64,000 nt of DNA from NCBI GenBank assembly GCA_012656075.1, contig JAAKBF010000056.1:248001-312000 (forward strand). Reading direction: 5' to 3'. This document shows positions 1 through 10,974 of this stretch, piece by piece. Every line of letters starts with the position of its first letter. Position 1 is the first letter of the stretch. Origin of the DNA: Phytophthora hibernalis. Its lineage: Eukaryota > Oomycota > Peronosporomycetes > Peronosporales > Peronosporaceae. A program made the translations under genes and the position numbers. The notes below the pieces were generated by a model, which saw only the letters and a program-made list of their open reading frames with translations, made no database searches and had not been told where the DNA came from.

Positions 1-2852
1 GGACGTCGGCTCCTCTACGACAATTCTCAGCAGTTGCAAGAAGCCACAGAGAATCATCAACCCAGCATTTCCTTGGCTGTGCAGACTGTAGACATCAAAT
101 AGCAGGGATTAGTAGAGAGAAAATACACAATCCTGGTAAGTAGATGAAGACTACGCACATTGCTGAAAGGTGTGGGTCGTTGAAGATCTCCACAAACGTT
201 CGCATGATTTCAGACACAGTGTCCTTCTGCATTTCCTTGCGGATCGACTTCAGCAGCTGAGCGTACAGGCGCACAATTTCGTTGACAACCTTGAGCGCGC
301 TTTTAATTTGGTTCTTCGACTGAGGTCCCGTCGAAGCTGCCATTTTCCGGATCGTCGTAAAGTAAGTCGTCAGTAGTGCCATCAGCGACGGAAACGAGGG
401 CTGGAACACAGAGAAAAATGCGTCCTTGGCCACCTTCGGCTTCGTTTCGATTGAACGAGCAAGACAGCGAACCAAATAGCAATCACGCCGCAACTGGACA
501 ACCATGGCATGCTCAAGCACCCGCTGCTCATTTTGATGCAATGCCAAGGCAGACTGATCGATTGACTCGCGGATCGGAATCAGCAAAGATCCATAAGCAT
601 TCTCCCACCGCTGCTCCGATCCATTTGCGGCACTATTGTTACCCCGAAGGGAAATCGCAGAATTCAGAATTGAATTTGACATCGATGTGTAGAGATCACC
701 TTGAATCGCAAGCGGCAAGTGCAAGCTGAATGTGTGAATGTGAGCTTCGAGCTGGGTCATGGATGGAATCTGCAGCATATCCTCGTACGATAGCACGAAG
801 CCGAGGTTTGCAAGCAGCTGCATAGAGTTCTGCATCACAGCCAACGGAGACGGCACGATGGTGGTATCCAGAGTGTGAAGAAGCACCTGGAGCACACTTT
901 CCGAGGCATTCAGCACGTCCTGCCTAGCACCGCTCTTGATCACGAAAGGAATGCAGCTCAAGCAGAACCGGATGCTCGTGAGTGCTTCGCACTGCAACTC
1001 AACAAAGGCATCGCCCCGCGTGTGCAGCCTGTGCTGCACCATATATTCCGACATAGTGATGAATAAATGCAAAATCTGCCATCCAGCCATTTGTTGGTTC
1101 AGGTCATCGCTGACGCTGTAGTAGTTCGCACAAACGCTCGAGAGAATCGCACAATTCACTGTCAAGTCACGAATCACACAGCGCTGCTGTCCCCATTGCT
1201 CCGACTGCTGAGCGATCACAGGCATCTCGTGGATGTGGAACAACACCTTCTGCACAAGGTCTTGCACTCGGGGCTGCATAACCTCCAGTAGTGGGGGTGC
1301 GCACGAGGGCAGAGCAGCAATTCGTCGAATTAGGGCAACGCAGTCCACCACGAACTGCTTTTGTTCAGAAAGCTCCACCATCGCGACCGTGGCAGCATTT
1401 CCATTTTCGCTTGCTGCGTCCGTGCGAACCTGCGCTAGATCCTGCAAAGAGCTCGTTCCATACACACCTCCTGCACTCTCCAAGTCAAAAGAAGCGCTAT
1501 TTTCCGCGTCCTCTTTGTCCCCCTGTGAGCCAGCATCATCGTCGTCATCCAGCTCGTCCAATTGGCTCCTGTTGGTCTCGTACGACACGCGCTCCACAAG
1601 GTGCAGCATGACAGAAACAAGGCCCTTCTCGTACGCTGTGAGCACGGCACGGACGCGTTCATTGGCCGCACCTTCGTCCTGCTCAATCTCCTCAATGTAC
1701 GTCACGAAGACCTCCCAGACCCTCAGACAGTTCATAAAGCCCTCCACATGCGGCTGCTTGGTCGTGAACGCATGCACCGCCTGCAGAAAAGTGGGCAGAA
1801 TGCTCTCAAATCTCGGATTCTCCAGTCTCTTCAGATGCTGCGTCAGAAACAGCTCCACGAACTCGCTCAGCTTGTCCAGATACTGCTCCGTGGCTCGTCC
1901 AATGAGCTGGTCCTCCACCGTCTTCTGCAGCAGCGGACACAGCGCAAACAGCACATGGCCTATTATTTCGTCCGCTCTGGTAGGTGCAAACCTCTTGCCC
2001 ATCACTTCCGTCAGACACTGTAATGCACTGGCACTGGACACGCACATATGCGACGTGAAGCCTCTGGCGAAGACGCGCTCCCAGTTCCTCGCCAGTTCGA
2101 ACAGCAAGTTGATCCACGCCTCGTTCACATGGTCCGCTACAGGCGCCCATGCCACTAAACTGTTCAGTGTCGTCAGTGCCACATTGGCAATTCGGTCTTG
2201 CTCTACAACCGTGTGGGCGTCCGTTGTGTCCATCAGATGGCTACACCTCTTCAAAATGTTCGCCATCAGCGCCAGAAGACTTGGCAGTTGTGCTGCGAGT
2301 CTCGCCTTGGCTCGCCGCTTGGTCGTGGCCAATACCAGCGCGTCATCGCGCCCGAACTCGTCCACGACGACGCTCAGCAGCTCCAGGCCGCTCTCCCGCG
2401 AGCGCTCGTCCAGTACGAGCGCCTCCACTTGACTCATAAAATCAGGCCATGGGGCGTTAGTTGTGTCGTCTCTCCACTGTAGCTTGGCGATGTCTGCCAG
2501 CACCTTGCGCAACTTCCGACGTACGAACGCGATCTGTGCGCCACTGTGATTGGCGGAATCGGCCAGGAGGAAGTCCCAGACGAACTGACGGATCTGCAGC
2601 TGCTCGGCCGAGGGAAGTGTACCCACTTCTGGGCCACGTACTCCTCCAACGTGGTGGCGGCGAACCAGAGCGCGTATTCGTTTTGGGAGGTCGACAGGAG
2701 CTGGAAGAGCACGGGCAGGCAGGCTGCAGGCGTCTCCTTGAAGTGCGTCAGCTGCCCTCCAGCTGCAGCTTGTCGGCGGCGGACGTAGACGGGTCCAGAA
2801 GGTGACGCAGCGCGCCCTCCACCTCAGCGATCATGGCGGCGTGCGCGCTCAT
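1..2852 (-). CDS. XPO6: Exportin-6-like nuclear export receptor (3' end outside window)
   Basis: Importin-beta/exportin family. Known family members carry cargo out of the nucleus with RanGTP, and exportin-6 exports actin-profilin. Seen: start MSAHAAMIAEVEGALRHLL at 2852, then the CRM1/Xpo1-type N-terminal helices (ALWFAATTLEEYV; RRKLRKVLADIAKLQW). Further segments line up with exportin-6 in order: TTLNSLVAWAP, QPHVEGFMNCLRVWEVF and the acidic linker SQLDELDDDDD. An intron (86-158, donor GTGCGT, acceptor CTACAG, 73 bp) joins phase 2 to a last visible exon (1-85) encoding LHSQGNAGLMILCGFLQLL, matching the exportin-6 helix that ends in VVxEP. Two frame breaks lie in the 5' exon, in CCC runs at 2755-2757 and 2622-2624 (GGG on the coding strand); one extra G at each restores the family pattern. 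A frame opening at GTG (2626) is therefore not the true start. Family call fairly secure, exportin-6 rather than another exportin likely. Confidence 0.8.
86..158 (-). other. Intron of the exportin-6-like gene
   Basis: On the minus strand the donor is GTGCGT at 158 and the acceptor CTACAG ends at 86. Reading through gives a stop soon after SAMCVVFIYLPG. Splicing restores a helix typical of exportin-6. The length of 73 bp is normal for oomycetes. Confidence 0.75.
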
Positions 2853-2974
2853 AGTCACTTCAAGTCTGCGCGGATACGAGGAATGGTTTGTCGTGTCGCA
2901 ATTGCGTCCGGGCGTTGCGTTGTGACACATGAATGAACGATGTATAACGCCTGATTGGGAAATGCAGTCATAAA
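2853..2974. promoter_or_regulatory. Shared divergent promoter region
   Basis: Only 122 bp separate the ATG of the exportin-6-like gene (minus, 2852) from the ATG of the XRCC4/PAXX-like gene (plus, 2975). Both transcripts must start in or beyond this interval, so it is inferred to be a bidirectional promoter. No clear 16-bp oomycete Inr match was recognised. Confidence 0.45.
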
Positions 2975-3882
2975 ATGATTCCGCGCTCGTATGCGGGCGA
3001 AGAGGACGGGGAGAAGCCGCGCTGGCTGCTGTTCGCGAGGCAGGACGCAGAGGAGGAGCAGGGGATCGTGTTCACTGCTGTGGTGCAGATGGGCGATGGA
3101 AACGTCGTGGCTGAGCGCAGAGTCGACCAGGAAACACTCCACGAACATGTAGAATTATATTATTTTTAGAAATATTAACCAAATTATATTAAAACTTACT
3201 AATTATACGTCGTGCTGGTTTACAGAGTGAAGAATTGGGGCTGGAGATGGACTCGGCGGAGTTTAAGACGCTGTTGCTGGTAATTTAACTGAATAGGTGA
3301 AGTTGCTATGATAATTTTTACTAACTTTTATTTGTTCTGTATTATTTTTGTTAGAAAGCACTTGAGCAGCGGTCGTGTGTGGATCTGGAGGTGGAAACTG
3401 CTGAGGACGAGACGGTGGTGGAAGTTTTCCTGTCGTTGACGTACAAGTTCAGCCCCACCATCTCGCGGAAGGGAGTTTTCCAATTGCCAATCGTGGCAAA
3501 GGATGCACCGCAGAGTCTGGTGACGTTGCTGACAAGTGTTCACGCTGCGCCGCCACAGTCGATGCTGTCAGAGCAGCAGCAGAGGAAAAAGACCGAGAAA
3601 AGACACTGGCTGCTGTTACCAAAACTGGGGCAGGTGATTCAGACAAGAAGACCGGAAGTCAGGAGGAAAGGGGGTTGCAAGTGCATCGCAGAGTTTGGAT
3701 AACAGTGCGACGGCGACAGCGGTGAACCCGATGCTGCTCAAGAGAAGACACGTCCCTACCGGGACCATGTACGTGAAGCGGCATTTTCAATTTGCTCAAA
3801 GGGTTGATTGAAATGTGTATTTCGTTGTCGCTGCTGTAGGCGACGTAAAGGCCCGAGAGGTGCCAAGCTGGCCAAGAAGTAG
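2975..3882 (+). CDS. XRCC4/XLF/PAXX-superfamily (PAXX-like) end-joining protein candidate
   Basis: Four exons: 2975-3148, 3226-3279, 3355-3768, 3840-3882. The introns (77, 75 and 71 bp) have GT..AG ends and keep frame. The N-terminal ~110 residues look like the beta-rich head of PAXX: PRWLLFARQ, then QETLHEHSEELGLEMDSAEF, KALEQRSCVDLEVETA, and a strand pair ending GVFQLPIV. A short charged alanine-rich helix follows, then a low-complexity Ser/Thr/Gly linker and a basic tail with VPTGTMRRKGPRGAKLAKK, reminiscent of the Ku-binding motif at the C-termini of XLF and PAXX. Members of that superfamily scaffold non-homologous end joining with Ku and ligase IV. Two frame breaks were found (about 3545-3553 and the G-run 3670-3674), each repaired by one added G/C. 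The family is inferred from pattern and architecture, so an unrelated basic-tailed protein is possible. Confidence 0.45.
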
Positions 3883-3923
3883 CGGTACGCACTACAATAC
3901 AACTGATGCTGAACTTGTGGTTG

Positions 3924-4694
3924 TTATCGTTTAGCCTTTTGGAGAGGAACCTCAGCTGTCGTCCACTTCAAACGCTGACCCATTTCCCAAAGGCCCTTAC
4001 GTCTGGCTCCGTTGCGTGTTACCGTGCCGTCTCCGTGGCGAAGACCAGTGTGCCACGTACCTTCGTAGATTTCGCCGGTCGTCATTACCAGTTCTTTTCC
4101 GAAGCCGTGAGCAAGTCCGTCACGCCGTGAACCTTCGTAGAAACTACCGTCTCCGCGAGTGTACTTGCCTTCGCCGTGCATTCGGCCATCTTTCCAAGAC
4201 CCCACGTAGACCGCAAGTCCCGTTGAGAGCGCTTGGCCCGTGCCAGTCGCTACTGCAGCTCCGATGATCTTCTTGAATGCCCCAGAAGCTGCACTTGAGT
4301 TCGTGCTAGTGTTGGCTGCAGCAAACTCCATCCGACCATATCCGTGCCGCCGACCGTTCTGGAACTCACCATCGTATTTGCTTTTGCTAGAACCTCGAGT
4401 CAACACACCTTTGCCATGAAACACGTCGTGCTGGTATTCACCTTCGTATCGATCGCCGGTATCCAGCCACCTCTCTTTGCCCAAACCATGGCGTTCACTT
4501 CGGCTCCATTCGCCGTCGTACACCCGTGTGCCGTGATGGGAGGTAAACACGCCGTGACCGTGCCGGAATCCTTGCAAGAACTCACCTTCGTATTTGTCCC
4601 CATTTACGAAGGTTAGCTCGCCTTTGCCTTGCCGGATTCCGTCTACCAGCTCCCCTTGTACAGCGCTCGCATGGTGCTGCCTCGAATTGCTCAA
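3924..4694 (-). CDS. MORN-repeat protein
   Basis: 256-residue uninterrupted frame starting MSNSRQHHASAVQGELVDG. At least eight MORN repeats of the form GxYxGEWxxGxxHGxG are visible, for example GDKYEGEFLQGFRHGHG, YDGEWSRSERHGLG, GDRYEGEYQHDVFHGKG, KYDGEFQNGRRHGYG, YVGSWKDGRMHGEGKY, FYEGSRRDGLAHGFG and IYEGTWHTGLRHGDG. MORN repeats form elongated beta-hairpin stacks that bind membranes or partner proteins; in protists they occur in cytoskeletal scaffolds and PIP kinases. There is no kinase or other catalytic domain, signal peptide or membrane span. A low-complexity insert rich in Ala/Ser/Thr splits the repeats near the middle. Its 3' end lies about 40 bp from the 3' end of the plus-strand PAXX-like gene, so the two genes converge tail to tail. 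Precise role unknown. Confidence 0.9.
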   Translation of the reverse strand: MSNSRQHHASAVQGELVDGIRQGKGELTFVNGDKYEGEFLQGFRHGHGVFTSHHGTRVYDGEWSRSERHGLGKERWLDTGDRYEGEYQHDVFHGKGVLTRGSSKSKYDGEFQNGRRHGYGRMEFAAANTSTNSSAASGAFKKIIGAAVATGTGQALSTGLAVYVGSWKDGRMHGEGKYTRGDGSFYEGSRRDGLAHGFGKELVMTTGEIYEGTWHTGLRHGDGTVTRNGARRKGLWEMGQRLKWTTAEVPLQKAKR

Positions 4695-4939
4695 GGGACA
4701 CTACAGGCAGTGAGCGTTACGTCGTACAACCGAGTCATTTCTCCTCGATTGGATCACATTTTGGACCGGTTCCTCTCTAAATTCGATTCCTCTCTCAATC
4801 TCATCTCGTCGCAACGATATGTAATTTTGATCAGGAAGATACGCGAGAACCTGAAATCATGTGTGACAAGAAAACAACTCGATAGGGATTGGTTCATTTT
4901 CTATTGCCTGAAAAAAACCCGTTGTTTTAAACGTTTTAA

Positions 4940-6170
4940 CCCCTTGGTTCCCAACGTCGTTAGATACGACATATCGATTTGTTAATGTCGTAAGTTACGA
5001 CATTGCGCGGTGAACAATAGAAAATGGCTCGACACGAAATATTCCAATACTTTAATCAAGTCATTTGCAGAAAATTAGGTTCAAGAGGTAAATATGAACC
5101 ATTCAGAAACTGGACACTGTGCGGGAAAGGATCGGCCGCGCGGGAAAAGATGGGATGCACAGACCGCCATTGGACATGGACCCACTCATTTCAGATTTCC
5201 CGATGGTGCGCATTCGATCCGGGCTCCGAACAAGAAGCGATGCCGTAGCGCCGTCGCACGCGATATTGATTTCGCCCACTTCTGACATACATGGCATGCT
5301 GTTGTCATTGACCGCTACTTTTAGTCGACCCTCCTGGCCATTGAGCTTTTGGACACGAAAGTGTATGTGCTTGACACTGTAATGACCAGCAGACTTGGTT
5401 ATGACGCAAGAGTCAAAGATAAGCGCAAACTAGCATCCCAAAGGGGGCGGTTCACGTCCTCGCGTTCACTCACTATTCGCAGTATGATAGTTTTTCACTG
5501 GTGGGACCGCAATCCCGTAAACTATTTGTGTACGGACTCCGTGATGCGGCAGTCAACGATCAGCAGGAACATCAAACAACTTGGCCCGATCACAGTATCA
5601 TGTCCACAACGATCTAGAACTAGTGAACGCGTACAGCTCACACAAGGAGACGGCAAAGATCACGAATGCAACACTAATGAAACGCGGGAGTGGTATGGCA
5701 TCCTGCAGAACCAGCTTCTGCAGCCTTCAGCTGCAGACTTCGAAGCCGTCGTCGCGACTCCGCCGGTCAGCGCTTACAAGTGCAAGAGGGCTCCGAGTGA
5801 TTCCTTGAGCCAATGTACTGCGTGTGACTGCTGCGCGACAATTGATGAATAACATTTCGTAATGCGTGATTCCTTGAGCCAATGTACTTTTTGTTTCGAC
5901 TCTTGCCATCTTTTGGATTCAAGGTGCACCTCTTCAAATCATTTGATACCGGCTCTGAGTCCTACTGGGGGCATCTTACGACATTAGACGCACAGATGAA
6001 CACTTAGACAGTGTATATCTTACGACATTGCTCAACAAAGCTCTCGAAACCTTATACACTAATCCCTTCCGCACCCATATGCTACATACAAATGTAGAGT
6101 AACACGGGTATGTCGTATCATACGACATTCGCTAGCGTGTTTTCGATACACTTTTCTGGGAACCAAGGGG
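4940..6170. mobile_element. piggyBac-type element flanked by TTAA
   Basis: The left end TTAA-CCCCTTGGTTCCCA (TTAA at 4936-4939) is mirrored at the right by TGGGAACCAAGGGG-TTAA (TTAA at 6171-6174). TTAA target duplication with C-rich inverted termini is the piggyBac signature. Both subterminal regions carry repeated TACGACAT/ATGTCGTA motifs in both orientations, possible transposase-binding repeats. It holds a decayed transposase fragment and is only about 1.2 kb, so it is non-autonomous today. Confidence 0.85.
5290..5630 (+). pseudogene. Decayed piggyBac transposase fragment
   Basis: Translation gives VVIDRYF, then after an in-frame stop LLAIELLDTKVYVLDTVMTS and RLGYD. This is the piggyBac catalytic-core pattern in which an Asp of the DDD triad lies in a DxxYTS-like motif and is followed by a GT(v/m)xxNR segment. 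WWDRNPVNYLCTDSVM and RNIKQLGPITVSCPQ follow, equivalent to the W-D-x-x-x-V segment that leads to the YNxxMGGVD box. That box itself is not recognisable and the frame then degenerates. Upstream N-terminal sequence is absent. It cannot encode an active enzyme and lies within the TTAA-bounded element. Confidence 0.75.
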
Positions 6171-6174
6171 TTAA

Positions 6175-6905
6175 ATTCAACTTCGAAGTAGTATTAGATT
6201 ACATGTACTTAGCAACCGATGCAGGTCAAAGGGACGAACATTGAGTCGATGAAGACCTCCGTTAGTGCTGAAAAACTGTCTGTCAACACATTGACGACAC
6301 ATCACATAGCATTCACGGCTACATGTAGAAAACCCGCGAATCCATCCAGTTGCCGCAACATTGTCATCTCTGTTGCCAAGTCGAATAGTTTCAGAAACGC
6401 ATTCTGTGCATTCTGTACATGCACAAACTGGTTTTGAAAATTGTGAGTTCTATTCAAAACTGGATTGATCGATTCGTAAATCGACCCGGCAAACGGGCGG
6501 CGAATCGTTCACTTGGCTTTACTATCGGGGCCGATAGACAGGCCGTAGTCGGAGTCGTACAGAAGTCGGAGTCGTATAGAACAACCAAAACAAGTGATTT
6601 GACTTGGATTTTGTAATGGGTCGATCTTTGACGACTAAATAGACCTTATTCGGCAAATTTAGCCGGAATTCACAATACCGGTAATACACACAATGCGCTA
6701 ACCCAACAGTTTTATGCGTGCCTATTTCTTGCAATTTCTACCTTTGAATGATGTAAGCTCGCACATATTCGCCTGTAGTGTGGTGCAATAGAAACCACCC
6801 AGGAGTTTGGCTCACTTTCAAGCATGGTGAAATTATCTGACGGTTTTGAAATGCCGAGTTGAACAGCCAAAATTCCATTCTCAGGAAAACAAACAACTAC
6901 TACTA
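6175..6905. other. Intergenic, no gene seen
   Basis: AT-moderate DNA with only short, non-homologous open frames. It contains several copies of the palindrome ACATGT (near 6204, 6321). No coding or structural RNA signal was recognised. Confidence 0.5.
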
Positions 6906-7343
6906 CTACAAATAACTTACCAAATCTCCACGATCACTATTAATAAGCCGATTGCACCAGTTGGCATTGTATTCTTCGAAGTTCTTTAAGCAAGGGTTAG
7001 CATCATCGATCAGCCAACATTCTCCGTTATTGTATTCACTGGTTTTCATGGCCTTATTTGATGCTAGCGCCAAGAAGACGAAACAGGATGCCCACGTTAT
7101 ACAAACCGCCAAGATTACAGGCATGGGAATACCAAGGACGCCAAACGCAGTAGTGTGACCTCTTGGTTCGCATCTTGCTTGATCTTCAACTTCTTCAGCC
7201 TGCTCATATGGGGCCTCTTGGTACAATTTGAGTGCTTTTGTCCTACGGATACCGACAATATTTGAAGTTTCATCGAGCTCCGGCTGCATTACGTCATTCA
7301 CGTTACTTGGTACAATTGCTGTGGCCTTTGTCAGCAATGTCAT
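6906..7343 (-). pseudogene. Truncated N-terminal copy of the membrane/LRR family
   Basis: A 145-residue frame. After a divergent hydrophilic N-terminus it reads AFGVLGIPMPVILAVCITWA then CFVFLALASNKA, matching the first membrane span and flank of the five-exon gene at 53745-56197 (AFGALGIPMLFILLVCLAWT, WLIFLALAPNKA). The conserved SxYNNGxxWLIDDA motif follows it. The match ends soon after and all later membrane spans and the LRR domain are missing. It could produce a single-span protein but is more likely a 5' gene fragment. It sits just downstream, same strand, of a second broken copy (7816-9600), so the two may be remnants of a tandem array. Confidence 0.65.
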
Positions 7344-7815
7344 GGATTCACACGCCTCGATTCACTCTGAAAAATAGGTTTCATCGAGTGATATTTTGAA
7401 ACTTGAATTCCTCAAATGCATTGGCTTTAAAACTACTTTCTGACAACTCTAACGAAACATCTGTTTTTTAACCGCCAGCTCAGTATCCCTTACAAGACCC
7501 AAATAAACAATTTTGAATTTTGTGCCAAGAAGCCCTTAAATATTATAGCCAACTACGAGTTCCTCTTCATTCTTTATCCACAGCGTTCGCCATTTTTCAT
7601 GATACCCTCTTGCTGTTCATCTGTGAACATCTACAGTAGATAGCACTTCTGAGCTTTCCACATTTGCTACCAGCAGTACTCTGTGGTATTCAAACACCCC
7701 CTACACTTCGTCAAATATCTCTTGTGAGATACCCTGCCTCCATTGTTTGTGAACGTGCGTTGTTTCTTGTCTAACGACGGAGCTCGTATCCGAAGGGTGT
7801 GCTAACAACGTCACT

Positions 7816-9600
7816 TCACAAATAAAGTGACCTTACTAGCATCGTACAGTATGCCGGGGATGGCACCACGAAATTGACATTGGCGAAAAGGGTATACCGC
7901 TGCACATATCGATCGTCTCTTGTTGGGAAAAACAAGGAATCCATCCTGTCGAAAAACGTTTCTTGACATATGAACGGTGCAAACTGCTCGAATGCGTTTT
8001 CGGTAGCTGTACTTCCAAGATATGGCGTGACGGGGAGCCCCGGATTCTCATTCGTCAAATTTGTAGCGGGAACTGTGTTCAGCAAAGCGCAAGACACGTG
8101 TGCTAAGTCACACGACCCAACAAAACCATTACTGTAGTACAACATAAATGGCTTGGTCGATAAACAACGAGCTGAACCAGGTTTTCAGCAGAGCCAAATC
8201 GGGTATTTTGTCCAGTCGTGGTAGAAGAGATAGAACAAAACGACTCAGCTTGGGTACGTGCTCGAAACTCGGTAACTCGTCTAGTTGGGTTGCCCAGGCT
8301 AGACTGAGACTTTGCAGGTTCGGAACACCCGTAAAAGACGGGAGCTTCCTAAAATTTATTTGTTTGCCGAGGTGTATCATGGATAGATGTGGTAGATCAT
8401 TAAAAGATCCTCTGGGAGGTCAAGCAAGTTTTGGTTGCCATAACGCCGTTCAATTTGACTGCGTAGACCAACAGACACATCAAGATCAATTAGCTATTGA
8501 CAAACAAGGATACACAATACCCATTTCACGTATATTGTTTCCAGGTTGCGCAGGTCTTTCGACCAAACTGGAACGTGTTGTGTATCTGTATAAACTAGCT
8601 GGCTGTTATTTTCGAAGTAATAGTACACATTATTATCCATGGCCGAGAGTAAATAAAAGAACATCGAACGCACATTGTCTTGAGTCCGCTACACTTGCGA
8701 ATCTCCTCTGGCAACTCAATCAGTTGCCGATTGACCACTTGAAGCGACGTCAGCATACCAACACCCGCCAGTGCTTTTACTTTGTTCGTCGCATCTTGGC
8801 GTAAAATCACTCGCCTGAAGTCTTTTGGTGTGAGATCAACGTGAATAAGTACCGATATAAGACACGGACAAAATTCATCGCTTGTTTTCCATCGATGAGT
8901 GTACACAACGCACTCTCGATACGCAGCGCATAATGCCACAGAATCAGCGATAGCTTTGTGTGTCGACACTAAAATGACTAGGATAACAGCCAGAAATACG
9001 ACCGTCGCAGCCTTCGGGGCTGGATTCTGGGAAATATGAGCTGGACTGTTTAGTAGTACAATTTTCTTGGCCCCCGAGACGCGTATTCACGGTATCTCGT
9101 CCAGACAAGTGCCTCCAAACACGTTAGGCTCGTGCTGATGCGGAGGGTAAACTCCAGCAACGTGCGAATACGAAGGGAATCAAAGTTCACTTAAAACAGA
9201 GCGATTTCAGATGGATCGGCAAGTGATCGGGTATGTTCAAAGCTTCCAGCAGGATGTTTCTTTAGATAAGTCAGATACACCTCGCGATCAAAATCGAAGT
9301 TGTAGTAGCAGTACACAAGAGTTAGAATCGGAAACAGAACAGCGGCGGATAAGTCGAAGCTGAAGAGCAAAACATATCCCTACATTAGAAAAAATGTGAT
9401 GAAGACAGTGCTGAACGCATGTTCGTCGTACATTTGAGTCGGTTACAATCTCCGACAAAGCTGAAAAGCGATCTGCTAGCACATTGAAATTTACAGCTAG
9501 AAATGCCGGTGTTAACGCTACAAAAAGAGCCATGTCGACCACGCCAAACACACCACGTCAATGAGTAATAGCAGTGGGATTCCTAGAAACCCGAAAGCAT
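7816..9600 (-). pseudogene. Broken membrane/LRR family gene
   Basis: Read right to left, homology to the 53745-56197 gene begins near 9600 with DAFGFLGIPLLLL and CLAWSTWLF (first membrane span). It jumps over about 100 residues to LTPAFLAVNFNVLADRFSAL, then FDLSAAVLFPI and YCYYNFDF. Next come the ectodomain start THKAIADSVALC and CVVYTHRWKTSDEFCPCL, LRR segments RSLQ/LPEEIRKC-like, LPSFTGVPNLQSLSLAW and LPSFEHVPKLSRFVLSLLP, and the Cys-rich end GFVGSCDLAHVSC. Introns at equivalent places are still recognisable, for example an acceptor before the QLVYT segment. In-frame stops (LF*VNF near 9190) and the internal deletion make it a pseudogene. A dispersed repeat abuts its 5' end at about 9633, so the promoter and first exon were probably lost to rearrangement. 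Confidence 0.75.
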
Positions 9601-9632
9601 CGCTAAAGAGGAGGCGTCGGATCTGTTTGAGC

Positions 9633-10112
9633 CCTCAGTAGCTGTTGCCAACATTGGAGCATATAATGTCCAAACTCCTGTTAAAAGTAGTACTCGCTGA
9701 GGAACGAGTTTTCACGCAATCGCTTTGTTCTCATGAGACAACGAATAGTCTTGGTAATATGAATTTGACTCGCAAAGGCGAGGGCTAGTGTTCGCCCACA
9801 CGTTAACTCTACATGTACTGTTAACACAACTGTTTGCAAACTGTTTGTTTGTGTATAGCAAATCGGGCCAACATGTACGTGGAGTTAGACGGTTTTCATG
9901 GGGGTGTTCTGCTGCTTGCCCTAGATTCGCTCGGTCCAAGTAACGACGGGCTGGTCGTGGGCCCGCGCACCGACACCCGTTATCTATCTGTATATTTTGC
10001 TAACATGCCTTTCATTTTTATTAAGCTGCCTACCAATAGTAATGACTACATCGTAGCTGTTGTTTAGATTTGTAGGAAGCACAAACAGACTGACACGTTT
10101 ACAAACACAACT
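9633..10112. repeat. Dispersed repeat R1, copy 1
   Basis: Starts AGTAGCTGTTGCCAACATTG and contains CTGTTTGTTTGTG, CTCGGTCC and GCTGTTGTTTAGATTTGTAG. Two other copies lie at 19048-19600 and 23023-23187, and fragments near 41060 and 38490. The inner part (about 9830-10112) has imperfect inverted ends, GTTTGCAAAC at left and the complement of GTTTACAAAC at right. It may be a MITE of about 285 bp. It has no coding capacity. Confidence 0.65.
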
Positions 10113-10134
10113 TTCTCTAAGCCCCTTTAACTCA

Positions 10135-10411
10135 CGGATCTTGCGAACAATTGTTTGAAGCAAAATAATACTTCTTCATAACAGTCATAACATCGTGATC
10201 GACGTGCGGTACCACAACGGTCTCGTCCTGACCATAGTATCGTGCCTTCAAGAAGTGCTAGGAGCGTAGAAATTGAAAGGCAGACAAGGTCGAAGTGACG
10301 CGGTTACAACAAATGAGTAGCTGCAGCGTAGCTAAACGTAGATTTTCACTTTCGAAACATTCGACATGAGCGTTCCTTTTTAGTGAATCACGGGATTCAG
10401 ACTTCGTTCAG
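10135..10411. repeat. Conserved 3' flank of RxLR copy 1 (matches 39490-39770)
   Basis: GGATCTTGCGAACAATTG, CGACGTGCGGTACCACAAC and GTGAATCACGGGATTCAG recur in the same order and spacing downstream of RxLR copy 3. The duplicated unit was therefore a segment including the gene's 3' flank, not a retrocopied transcript. Confidence 0.8.
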
Positions 10412-10974
10412 TCACCACATGTACTTGGATTTCTTGGCCTTCTTAGTGTCCCAAAACGTCTTGTAGTCCTTCCACAAGATATAATCGGTATTCTTGTTCA
10501 GGTTGACCCAACCTGCCATGAAACCTTTACTCTTCAGCCTGTTCGCTATCACCACGCTTGTTTCGAGCTGCAGCGCGTTGAACAGGTGGTCGGGAGAAAT
10601 TTTATTCCTGTATAGCGTGGAGGGCTTAGTCTTTTCTGAAGAATCAACTTGGTCGCCAGCACTGTTTTCTTGATATCGATCTCACCCTGGGACGGCTTTT
10701 TGCCGAAGCTCGCGATCCAGATTCTCATTTTCTTAACGATATCGGATATACCTCTCTCTTCCTCGTCCGAGTGGGTTGTGTCAACTTTAGACGATTGAGC
10801 TCTCAGGAAACGTTGACGGTTGATTTGCGTTTGGGCAGCATTGTGAGATTGAACCAGGTCTGATGGAGACAACTTTACCGAGTTGAACGTGTCCTTCGTT
10901 GATGATGTCGAGATGGTATCACAACTTGCGAGAAGCGCAGCGAAGGCGAGACATAGCAAGCAGTAGAAGCGCAT
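10412..10974 (-). pseudogene. RxLR-EER effector copy 1 (one-base frameshift)
   Basis: Start at 10974: hydrophobic signal peptide (MRFYCLLCLAFAALLASC), RFLR at residues 55-58 and EEER at 71-74, identical to copy 3 through the first ~100 residues. RxLR effectors are secreted by the pathogen and act inside host plant cells; the RxLR-EER region marks the delivery/processing segment and the C-terminal WY-type helices hold the activity. The frame is lost at about 10631, where copy 3 has CC and this copy a single C. With that base the reading frame would continue to a stop at 10412, three residues longer than copy 3. Either a recent knockout or a sequencing undercall. Divergent partner of copy 2 within an inverted repeat. 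Confidence 0.85.

Noticed and set aside
1233..2432. 399-residue plus-strand frame over the exportin gene
   Set aside because: Ser/Thr/Ala-rich antisense shadow of a conserved coding region, with no domain.
95..2626. Treating the long minus frame as a complete exportin with a GTG start
   Set aside because: The upstream frame holds the family's conserved N-terminus and a normal ATG at 2852; the right-hand end is intron, not a true C-terminus.
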